The notes under the pieces were generated by a model, which worked only from the letters and a program-made list of their open reading frames with translations, did no database searches and was not told the origin of the DNA. Both the position numbers and the translations under genes were made by a program. Shown in pieces: positions 1-3,994 of a DNA stretch of 5,090 nucleotides; position 1 is the first letter of the stretch; each line of letters opens with the position of its first letter. Origin of the DNA: Candidatus Adiutrix sp. (lineage in GTDB: Bacteria; Desulfobacterota; Desulfarculia; Adiutricales; Adiutricaceae); the NCBI GenBank assembly GCA_031273445.1, contig JAISRV010000095.1, forward strand, positions 1-5,090. Direction: 5' to 3'.

Positions 1-671
1 TGCTCATCGGCGTCGGCGCTGTAAATTTTCCCGCCGCGGAGGGGATGGCGATGAAAAAGATAGAGATAGATGAGCACGGACAGGGCGTGCTGATCGGTCT
101 CCCGCCGGGGATGGTTGCGTTTGGGGTCATTCATGGGCAGATTTAGGGTGGAGATCACTTCCGGGGCGATGAAGTCGGGGGTGCCGATCACCTCGGGCGG
201 GAACAGGCCCGGCGCCACCAGGCCGTCGATGTCGATAATGCAGGCCCCGCCGGAAGTGGGGTCGACCAGGCAGTTTTTATAGGAGAGGTCGGAATGGGCC
301 AGACCCGCCGCGTGCAGACGCCGCACCGCCCGGCTCAGATTCAGACATATGCGCAAATAGCCCAAAAGGTTGCCTTTTTCTTCCGGCGGCACGAAACGGT
401 TGAAATTTTTAGCCGAGGAAAACCACTTGCCGTCCTTCTCCGCCCCGGCCAGGGCCGTGGACGGGCCGAAAAAAAACCGCGGCGGATAAATAGGGGCCAC
501 GAGGCCGGTTTTGCCGTCATATTCCACAATGCGTTCCGGCCAGCAGAAGAGTTCCCGCCAGTATTCGGCCCCGAATTGCTCAAAAATGCCCCGGCGATAC
601 TGCCCCACCAGGCGTTCGATGCGGTAGCGGCTGGCCGGATCGAGCTTTTTACGGAAAAAAGCCGCCGCATA
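1..671 (-). pseudogene. TerY-P-type protein kinase, 5'-truncated, runs off the left edge
   Basis: Reading leftward from 671, one frame stays open to the window edge. Seen: a catalytic loop HSDLSYKN (296-273, equivalent to HRDxxxxN), a metal-binding DIDG (233-222, equivalent to DFG), GTPDFIAPE (about 185-157, the APE motif), then DQHALSVLIY and HRHPLRGGK. The upstream part has FFRKKLDP (probable beta-3 lysine region) and FCWPERIVEYDGKTG. Known: this pattern matches the Ser/Thr-type kinases of TerY-P triads, encoded with a PP2C phosphatase and a vWA (TerY-like) protein; such partners would lie left of the window. Odd: a TGA at 674-672 closes the frame upstream, no ATG with a ribosome site precedes the core, and none of the three frames further upstream shows a glycine-rich ATP loop. 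I infer that the first part of the N-lobe was lost, so the gene is probably dead. A start at a non-ATG codon such as GTG 608-606 is possible but would remove still more of the N-lobe. Family call is firm; pseudogene status moderately sure. Confidence 0.7.
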
Positions 672-760
672 TCAGCGGGCGGGCCTGCGGGCCTTGCATT
701 CGCCCCATGTTTGAGCCAATTTAAAGCCATGGAGTCCGGCAAACGGCCGCTTGCCGCTGG

Positions 761-768
761 AAGGAGGT
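761..768 (+). promoter_or_regulatory. Ribosome binding site of the dead vapB-like antitoxin
   Basis: AAGGAGGT lies 8 bases before the ATG at 777. It is a near-perfect Shine-Dalgarno sequence. It fixes 777 as the original antitoxin start even though that frame now hits a stop after nine codons. Confidence 0.75.
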
Positions 769-776
769 CGGCCCCC

Positions 777-1022
777 ATGTTGACGGTCAATATAAATGAG
801 GCTTAAGAGCGCCTTTTGGAGCTGGTGAAGCAGGCCAAAGACGGTCAAGGCTTTATCATTGCCGATAACGATAAGCCCCTGGTCAAAGTCCTGCCTTATG
901 AAGAGCCCAAAGAATCCAAACGTCTTGGCTTTATGCGCGGGCAGGGGGTTGTGGGCAGGGACGTCGACGTCAAGACCATTGCCAGTGAAGAGATTGCCGC
1001 CATGTTTGATGGCCGGAAATGA
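777..1022 (+). pseudogene. Phd/YefM (VapB-like) antitoxin with in-frame stop
   Basis: From the ATG at 777 the frame reads MLTVNINEA, then TAA (804-806), then in the same frame ERLLELVKQ, GFIIADNDKPLVKVLPYEEP, KRLGFMRGQ and SEEIAAMF, ending at TGA 1020-1022. Known: Phd/YefM antitoxins paired with VapC toxins typically open with MxxVNIxEAKTHLSxLLExV and go on to GFIIAxxGKPxVKxxPYE; they bind DNA through the N-terminal half and wrap the toxin with the C-terminus. Compared with that pattern, the KTHLS segment is replaced by the stop plus about three fewer codons, so the start of the DNA-binding fold is broken by a nonsense change with a small deletion. A remnant from TTG at 816 (68 aa) could in theory be made and would keep the toxin-binding tail. 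The final codon overlaps the start of the toxin fragment (ATGA), as in intact operons. I am confident of the family and of the break. Confidence 0.85.
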
Positions 1023-1084
1023 AACTGCTTCTGGATACTCAAATGATCATTTGGGCCGCTATCGCGGTTCTTCATTTTTCTTGA
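1019..1084 (+). pseudogene. VapC-type PIN-domain toxin, N-terminal fragment only
   Basis: ATG at 1019 overlaps the antitoxin stop by four bases (ATGA), the usual coupling in vapBC operons. It reads MKLLLDTQMIIWAA and then unrelated residues to a TGA at 1082-1084, 21 codons in all. Known: PIN-domain VapC ribonucleases of roughly 130 aa commonly begin MKLLLDTHxxxWA, where the Asp is the first of the acidic metal ligands. Here only that first acidic residue survives; the rest of the PIN domain is absent before the brnA gene begins on the other strand at 1095. I infer a deletion with its junction near 1057-1065. It cannot be an active nuclease. The identification rests on about 14 residues plus the position directly behind the antitoxin. 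Confidence 0.75.
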
Positions 1085-1094
1085 CTTTTAATCC

Positions 1095-1406
1095 TTACCG
1101 GCTTTTTAACGAATGAAGCATAGCTTCGCGCAAGATGGCGTTCATACGGGTCTGGTAGCCCTTGCCCTGGCTCTTGAGCCAGGCCAGCACATCCGAATCC
1201 ACACGCACCGTTGTGGATACCTTTATGGGCTTGTAGAACGGATTAGGCGCCGCATTCTTCCAGAAGGCGTCATCCAGCGGCGGAATATCGCTATAGTCGA
1301 TTTCGCCGTCCGGCATTTCGGATAATGCCTTGAGTTCAGCTTTCCGCTCAGCGGACAGAGGCGGCGGATTATTGAGGTCAATCTCATAGCGAACGGTTTT
1401 GTTCAT
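1095..1406 (-). CDS. brnA: BrnA antitoxin
   Basis: A 103-aa protein with a polar N-terminal half and a C-terminal ribbon-helix-helix region. The linker has EIDYSDIPPLDDAFWKNA (residues 35-52), typical of BrnA, followed by KVSTTVRVDSDVLAWLKSQG and YQTRMNAILREAM (62-96), the ribbon-helix-helix DNA-binding part. Known: BrnA neutralises the BrnT ribonuclease by direct binding, and the BrnA-BrnT complex represses its own operon. The start at 1406 is chosen because an in-frame ATG follows a GAGAGAAA stretch and gives the normal family length; the frame is open further upstream but that part overlaps brnT. The gene begins 23 bases inside brnT, so toxin and antitoxin are translationally coupled, in the usual brnT-first order. 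It ends tail to tail with the broken vapC, 10 bases away. No damage seen. Confidence 0.94.
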   Translation of the reverse strand: MNKTVRYEIDLNNPPPLSAERKAELKALSEMPDGEIDYSDIPPLDDAFWKNAAPNPFYKPIKVSTTVRVDSDVLAWLKSQGKGYQTRMNAILREAMLHSLKSR

Positions 1407-1683
1407 AGCGTTTTCTCTCGTTCGGTTCGGCGCGGCGCGCCGAAATGATGCGGATAATCTCGGCGCCGTCTTCGTCGTCCAGGACGGCATGGGCCACCAA
1501 CAGCAACAAATAACCTTCCACAAGGCCCAATGTCTGCCAGCGGCGCTCTCCGTTTTCAATACGGTCTTGCTTGACCACCGCGAATGGGTCGGCAAAGACG
1601 CGGACGGCAGTCTCGAAGCTCACACGATGCTTCCTAAAATTACTTTCCGCCTTCTTCGGGTCCCATTCAAATCGTGTTTCCAT
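1384..1683 (-). CDS. brnT: BrnT ribonuclease toxin
   Basis: A 99-aa protein of normal family length. Seen: FEWDPKKAESNFRKHRVSFE (residues 5-24), the opening that characterises the family; ERRWQTLG (46-53), the conserved basic/aromatic stretch; and a C-terminal IIRIISARRAEPNERKRYE (76-94), matching the BrnT R-I-I-S-A-R-x-A-x-x-x-E-R-x-x-Y-E ending. Known: BrnT is a type II toxin with a RelE-like fold that cleaves RNA and arrests translation; BrnA blocks it. All the motifs are present without frameshift, so the toxin looks active. The start at 1683 is the only ATG giving the full FEWDP opening. It has no clear Shine-Dalgarno sequence, and the likely promoter lies only a few bases upstream, so a leaderless transcript is possible. 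Expression is expected to be controlled by the BrnA-BrnT complex at the palindrome at 1690-1701. Confidence 0.95.
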   Translation of the reverse strand: METRFEWDPKKAESNFRKHRVSFETAVRVFADPFAVVKQDRIENGERRWQTLGLVEGYLLLLVAHAVLDDEDGAEIIRIISARRAEPNERKRYEQNRSL

Positions 1684-1689
1684 ACGCTG

Positions 1690-1717
1690 ATGTTATAACA
1701 TTTTTGTTTGCGCCGCA
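1690..1717 (-). promoter_or_regulatory. brnTA promoter with overlapping 12-bp palindromic operator
   Basis: ATGTTATAACAT (1690-1701) is a perfect 12-bp palindrome seven bases upstream of the brnT ATG. Read on the minus strand it contains TGTTATAAC, an extended -10 box (TGn followed by TATAAC, five of six consensus bases, 1697-1692). A weak -35 candidate TTGCGG lies 15 bases further upstream. Ribbon-helix-helix antitoxins bind short palindromes over their own promoters, so this is the likely BrnA operator; that step is inference. The -10 position predicts a transcription start within a base or two of the brnT ATG. Confidence 0.6.
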
Positions 1718-1731
1718 AGCCTACATACTAA

Positions 1732-1749
1732 TAAATCGCCTAAATCGCC
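1732..1749. repeat. Tandem 9-bp direct repeat TAAATCGCC x2
   Basis: Two perfect, adjacent copies of TAAATCGCC at 1732-1740 and 1741-1749, about 50 bp upstream of the brnT start. It could be a slippage product or a pair of binding sites. Confidence 0.7.
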
Positions 1750-2070
1750 GCTTAAACCCCTGCTCGCCGGCCCCTCTGGGCTTTTCCGCCCCCGCGCTTC
1801 TCAGCTTGACCTCAGGCTCATTTTCTGAAAATTTCACGAAGCCGCACTTTCTCTGGACAAATTTCAAATAAACAAGTTTTGAATTTGATCCCTGTTCAAG
1901 TGATTTTACAGGCTCTTATTAAGCTTAATTTAGTGCAGAAATCTTTAACCACCCATCATATTGTGTCGATATGTAAGCTAAGAAGAGTGTAGAATCTCCC
2001 GGATCTGTTTATTCGGCGACTCAATACTTTGATTTCCAAAGCCCGGCCGGGCCGGGCCGGAAATATCCGT

Positions 2071-2123
2071 CCACTCCGACCGGGACACGGAGTGGGCACG
2101 CCGGGCGCGTCATGAGCCCGGCG
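2071..2123 (+). repeat. Two tandem GC-rich hairpins upstream of the flagellin-like gene
   Basis: First stem CCACTCCG/CGGAGTGG (2071-2078 with 2088-2095), 9-base loop. Second stem CGCCGGGC/GCCCGGCG (2099-2106 with 2116-2123), 9-base loop. Both stems are perfect 8-bp pairings of nearly equal geometry, four bases apart. Neither is followed by a T-tract in the plus direction, so they are not intrinsic terminators. Possible roles are a structured 5' leader or REP-like repeats. Confidence 0.6.
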
Positions 2124-2243
2124 CATGTTTCGCCACGCTGAAAAAAGCGGGAAAGGAGGAGCACGGGTCACGGCTTTCTTTGGCTCGGACCCGGATGTCA
2201 AAAAAGGCAAGGATGCTAACAGTTCCCATAAGAGGAACATTTC

Positions 2244-2250
2244 ACGGAGG
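2244..2250 (+). promoter_or_regulatory. Ribosome binding site of the flagellin-like gene
   Basis: ACGGAGG lies five bases before the ATG at 2256 in a run of A. The strong, well-spaced site supports real translation of the downstream gene and decides its start. A second ATG three codons on is too far from the site to be preferred. Confidence 0.75.
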
Positions 2251-2255
2251 AAAAA

Positions 2256-2660
2256 ATGGGAATGGTTCTTTATCACGAGCTAACGGCCTGCTATGCGGCC
2301 GGAAGCTTGGGGGGGACCCTGGGACGCCTGTATGATTCACTAGGGCGTCTGTCCCGGGCAAACTGCACGGGTTCCCGGGAGCAACCAGGAGAAAGCGCCG
2401 CCTGTCCCCGGTTCCATGAACCGGCCAAGGTGGCCTACCTCAACCAGACCCTGCGCCTGATGACCGACGCCTGGCATTCATACAAAACCGCCTCGCGCCG
2501 CTTCAACAACCTCGACGAGGCCATGACCGCTCTGAAGGAAACCTCCCTCGGACGCATTGGTCTAAAGGAAAATAAAGCGCCCTATAGCCGGCACTCCGAT
2601 TATCAGTTGCTGGCCCAGGCCCTTGACAACCTCAAAAACAGCGCCCGTCTCTGGTATTGA
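2256..2660 (+). CDS. Flagellin N-terminal (D0/D1)-like short protein
   Basis: A 134-aa protein with no secretion signal or membrane segment. Seen: LTACYAAGSLGGTLGRLYDS and LGRLSRA (residues 9-35) follow the flagellin N-terminal heptads (a small-residue helix ending in L-x-x-S-x-x-x-L-S-S-G). AKVAYLNQTLRLMTDAWHSY through LDEAMTALKE (57-95) aligns with A-x-x-x-L-N-Q-x-x-R-N-A-N-D-x-I-S to the x-x-R-M-x-E-L region. SDYQLLAQALDNLKN (114-128) aligns with the flagellin S-E-Y-x-x-L-x-x-E-I-D-R-I-A helix. The protein stops where flagellin would go on to T-x-F-N-G. Flagellin's D-D-A-A-G-L segment is replaced by a divergent stretch (36-55). Three cysteines (12, 37, 50) are unusual, since most flagellins have none. 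There is no C-terminal D0/D1 half, which is needed to polymerise. It may be a decayed 5' flagellin fragment or a specialised short paralogue; the good ribosome site and dedicated terminator favour expression. Homology is inferred from pattern only. Confidence 0.6.
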   Translation: MGMVLYHELTACYAAGSLGGTLGRLYDSLGRLSRANCTGSREQPGESAACPRFHEPAKVAYLNQTLRLMTDAWHSYKTASRRFNNLDEAMTALKETSLGRIGLKENKAPYSRHSDYQLLAQALDNLKNSARLWY

Positions 2661-2739
2661 AGCCAGACGCTGGAAACTCTGGATTCCGGCATAATGGCGG
2701 CCGGGGACAAATATGAACACCCGGCCCACAACACCCAAC

Positions 2740-2772
2740 CGAAAGGCCTCGCCAGAGGCCTTTCGTTTTTTT
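2740..2772 (+). terminator. Intrinsic terminator after the flagellin-like gene
   Basis: CGAAAGGCCTC and GAGGCCTTTCG form a perfect 11-bp stem (2740-2750 with 2755-2765) around a GCCA tetraloop, followed directly by seven T (2766-2772). This is a textbook rho-independent terminator, 80 bases behind the stop codon at 2658-2660. Confidence 0.92.
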
Positions 2773-2790
2773 GTCTCATTTTTTGTCTCA
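2767..2790. repeat. Tandem 12-bp duplication of the terminator T-tract
   Basis: TTTTTTGTCTCA occurs twice back to back (2767-2778 and 2779-2790), both copies perfect. The first copy includes most of the terminator T-run, so the duplication doubles the T-tract. Confidence 0.8.
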
Positions 2791-3031
2791 TCGCTCATTT
2801 GTTCCGTTCATTACGCCCCGCCATTTCAGGGGCTTACGGCCATCCAGCGGTTCTCGGACGCGGGCGAATATTTTTAAAAAACGGTCGCCCCCGGAGAGGG
2901 GCGACGGAGCGAAGCGACCGGTGGAGAAGCCGATAAACTCGCTCGCCAGGCAAAAATCGCATTTTTTGCCTGGCTACGACCCAGCCGGCCAAGCCGATCA
3001 TTTAGAATTGCTGGAAAGCCCCCGGACGGCC
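2791..3031. other. Gene-free interval upstream of the MerR-family gene
   Basis: About 240 bp with no convincing gene. It contains the structured segment at 2882-2974. The open frames that cross it give low-complexity, basic translations that switch between composition types and have no ribosome sites. Confidence 0.65.
2882..2974. repeat. Cluster of inverted repeats, REP/MITE-like or structured RNA
   Basis: Three pairings are visible. GTCGCCCC/GGGGCGAC (2884-2891 with 2898-2905) has a 6-base loop. CGGTCGC/GCGACCG (2882-2888 with 2914-2920) shares its left arm with the first pairing, so the two exclude each other. GCCAGGCAAAAA/TTTTTGCCTGGC (2945-2956 with 2963-2974) is a perfect 12-bp stem with a 6-base loop. 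The segment lies after a terminator and before the cadR-like promoter, so it need not belong to either transcript. It resembles an extragenic palindromic repeat unit, or two hairpins of an uncharacterised RNA. Confidence 0.55.
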
Positions 3032-3072
3032 TTGACAGGTCTGATGCCTATAGTTAGTATAGACATTATGAA
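3032..3072 (+). promoter_or_regulatory. MerR-type promoter and operator of the cadR-like gene
   Basis: TTGACA (3032-3037, perfect -35) is followed after 20 bases by TATAGA (3058-3063), the overlong spacer typical of MerR-regulated promoters. An interrupted dyad TG-C-CTATA-GTTAG-TATAG-A-CA (3045-3065) resembles the CTATAG...-type operators of CadR/PbrR. A second reading places the dyad in a 19-base spacer before TATGAA (3067-3072) with a poor -35. Either way the regulator would act on its own promoter. The exact -10 is uncertain. Confidence 0.6.
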
Positions 3073-3095
3073 ATTTGGCGACCAGGAGTTTCCAG

Positions 3096-3545
3096 ATGAA
3101 AAACAAAGCGATGAAAATAGGCGAACTGGCCCGGACGGCAGGCTGTCAGGTCGTCACGATACGTTATTATGAAAAAGAAGGGCTGTTGCGGAAACCGGAG
3201 AGAACCGAGAGCGGCTATCGTCTCTACGGGCCGGAGGACATGGAGCGCTTGAAATTCATCCGCCACTGCCGCTCGCACGGCATGGCTCTGGATGAAATCA
3301 AAATTCTTATGCGCTACCGCGACGCGCCCGACCTGAACTGCGCCGGCGTCGGCTCTCTGGTGGACAACCATATCGCCGACGTGGAAAAACAGATAGAGTC
3401 GCTGCTGCGCCTGAGGGACCAATTGACGAGTCTGCGCCGGAAATGCGCTCAGGCGGGCGCGGCCGGTTCCTGCGGCATTTTAAAAGGCCTGGCGGACCGC
3501 TCGTTCTGCCCCTGTTCCGCCGCCCCCGGCATTGTGGTAGAATAG
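3096..3545 (+). CDS. cadR: MerR-family metal sensor, CadR/PbrR type (Cd/Pb-responsive)
   Basis: 149 aa. The start at 3096 is chosen for CAGGAG seven bases upstream (3083-3088); a second ATG at 3111 begins the canonical MKIGELA and is the alternative. Seen: an N-terminal winged helix-turn-helix, MKIGELARTAGC...TIRYYEKEGLL...SGYRLYG (residues 6-45), then ERLKFIRHCRSHGMALDEI and RYRDAPDLNC, a long dimerisation helix (about 88-116), and CGIL near the C-terminus. Numbered from MKIGEL, cysteines fall at 77, 112 and 121; from memory, CadR binds cadmium through Cys77, Cys112 and Cys119, so the set is nearly the same. An extra FCPC (137-140) near the end could add ligands. Known: such regulators twist an overlong promoter spacer to switch on metal export genes, usually cadA or pbrA beside them. 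Here no efflux gene is in view: a toxin remnant follows and gene-free DNA precedes, so it is an orphan or acts at a distance. Metal choice (Cd, Pb or Zn) cannot be fixed from sequence. Confidence 0.85.
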   Translation: MKNKAMKIGELARTAGCQVVTIRYYEKEGLLRKPERTESGYRLYGPEDMERLKFIRHCRSHGMALDEIKILMRYRDAPDLNCAGVGSLVDNHIADVEKQIESLLRLRDQLTSLRRKCAQAGAAGSCGILKGLADRSFCPCSAAPGIVVE

Positions 3546-3575
3546 TCTTTATAAATTTTTGCTCAGAGGCGCTTT

Positions 3576-3687
3576 ATGCGGACGATAGAAGCACAAGACA
3601 TTCATAGACGAAAATAATCGCCTGGTCTATCAGTATGACGAAAAAGGCGCTTTAGTTATAATATCCTGCAAAGGGCATTACGAATAG
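3576..3687 (+). pseudogene. YoeB/Txe-type toxin, C-terminal remnant
   Basis: A frame opening after a TAG at 3586-3588 reads KHKTFIDENNRLVYQYDEKG then ALVIISCKGHYE and a stop at 3685-3687. This is the C-terminal third of YoeB/Txe ribosome-dependent ribonucleases (I-D-x-x-x-R-L-V-Y ... C-x-x-H-Y). By comparison with E. coli YoeB, the equivalents of Arg65, His83 and Tyr84 remain, while the part with the catalytic Glu46 and the N-terminal half is gone. Just upstream, ATG at 3576 with AGAGG six bases before it begins MRTIEAQ in another frame and stops at 3617. MRTI is a common YefM antitoxin start, so the locus may be the two ends of a yefM-yoeB operon joined by a deletion near 3590-3600; this last point is speculative. 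Not functional. Family call confident despite the short length. Confidence 0.82.
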
Positions 3688-3722
3688 AAACCGCCGGCGA
3701 TTCTCATTTTGGCCGGCGGTTT
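3688..3722 (+). terminator. Hairpin terminator behind the yoeB remnant
   Basis: AAACCGCCGGC and GCCGGCGGTTT form a perfect 11-bp stem (3688-3698 with 3712-3722) with a 13-base loop, starting directly at the stop codon of the yoeB fragment. The A/T ends of the stem give a short U-run on both strands, so it may work in both directions. It is likely the original toxin-operon terminator and now ends cadR read-through. Confidence 0.7.
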
Positions 3723-3759
3723 GAAATTAGCAGATCAGCCCGATAGGGCCGACGGAGCC

Positions 3760-3878
3760 CCAGGGCAAGAGCGTCTTAATGGGATAAGTATTTGAATTTA
3801 CGCTAATATGCATAATTTTTGTTATGAACTTTTTTATAATAATTCAAATGAGTTAACCTCTTCATGCTCTTGCCCTGG
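3760..3878. repeat. 119-bp AT-rich element with 13-bp perfect inverted ends
   Basis: CCAGGGCAAGAGC (3760-3772) is exactly inverted at 3866-3878 (GCTCTTGCCCTGG). The 93 bases between are about 76% A+T, against a clearly GC-rich surrounding. Nested inside is a second perfect inverted repeat, ATTTGAATT (3790-3798) with AATTCAAAT (3841-3849). Outside, AGCC (3756-3759) can pair with GGCT (3881-3884) after a two-base bulge. GACGG occurs next to both ends (3751-3755 and 3878-3882), a possible but imperfectly placed target duplication. No coding frame inside. It could be a MITE-like nonautonomous element, a foldback RNA or a regulatory cruciform. Confidence 0.7.
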
Positions 3879-3883
3879 ACGGC

Positions 3884-3912
3884 TGGACATTTTTCTTCCA
3901 TTCAGGTAATAT
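3884..3912 (+). promoter_or_regulatory. Probable sigma70-type promoter of pta
   Basis: TGGACA (3884-3889, five of six consensus bases) and TAATAT (3907-3912) are separated by exactly 17 bases. This leaves a leader of about 75 bases to the pta start. The -35 box begins only five bases after the inverted-repeat element, so that element may influence it. Confidence 0.5.
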
Positions 3913-3994
3913 AGAGATTTAATAAGGAAGCGATCTGTATATTAATTCCAGTGGCGCCGCCGCGAGGGCGACCAACAAATTCAGGAGTGGCAGC

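Larger units (their letters stand above)
1702..2255. other. Gene-free interval between brnT and the flagellin-like gene
   Basis: About 550 bp with no protein that I recognise in any frame. The left part (1750-1860) is C/T-rich on the plus strand. A block at about 1870-2040 is AT-rich. From 2041 it turns into G/C runs (GCCGG iterations at 2041-2060) and two tandem hairpins. The last ~30 bases carry the ribosome site for the gene at 2256. A short minus-strand frame at 2276-1956 has a proline/arginine-rich composition typical of noncoding GC-rich DNA and I do not accept it as a gene. Confidence 0.7.

Noticed and set aside
341..790. Minus-strand 149-codon frame overlapping the kinase
   Set aside because: Out of frame with the kinase motifs, with a composition of a shadow frame; it does not supply the missing N-lobe.
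294..806. Long plus-strand open frame opposite the kinase
   Set aside because: It is antisense to clear kinase motifs and its translation has no recognisable domain. Only its last nine codons matter, because they are the start of the dead antitoxin.
1820..1832. ATTTTCTGAAAAT palindrome considered as a LexA-like or other operator
   Set aside because: No gene starts nearby and it fits no operator that I can name with confidence; likely chance in AT-rich DNA.
1674..1871. Plus-strand 65-codon frame starting opposite the brnT start
   Set aside because: No ribosome site, and its start lies across the brnT promoter; the translation looks random.
2071..2123. Tandem hairpins and other repeats considered as a CRISPR array
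   Set aside because: The stems differ in sequence, and there is no series of equal repeats with unique spacers.
1956..2276. Minus-strand 106-codon frame in the gene-free interval
   Set aside because: Arg/Pro-rich translation through hairpins, no ribosome site and no family resemblance.
2694..3172. Overlapping plus-strand frames across the terminator and repeat region
   Set aside because: They read through a strong terminator stem and inverted repeats and into cadR in another frame.
3531..3555. TATAAA box considered as a separate promoter for the yoeB remnant
   Set aside because: The only -35-like sequence (TTGTGG) is 12 bases away, too close for a normal promoter.
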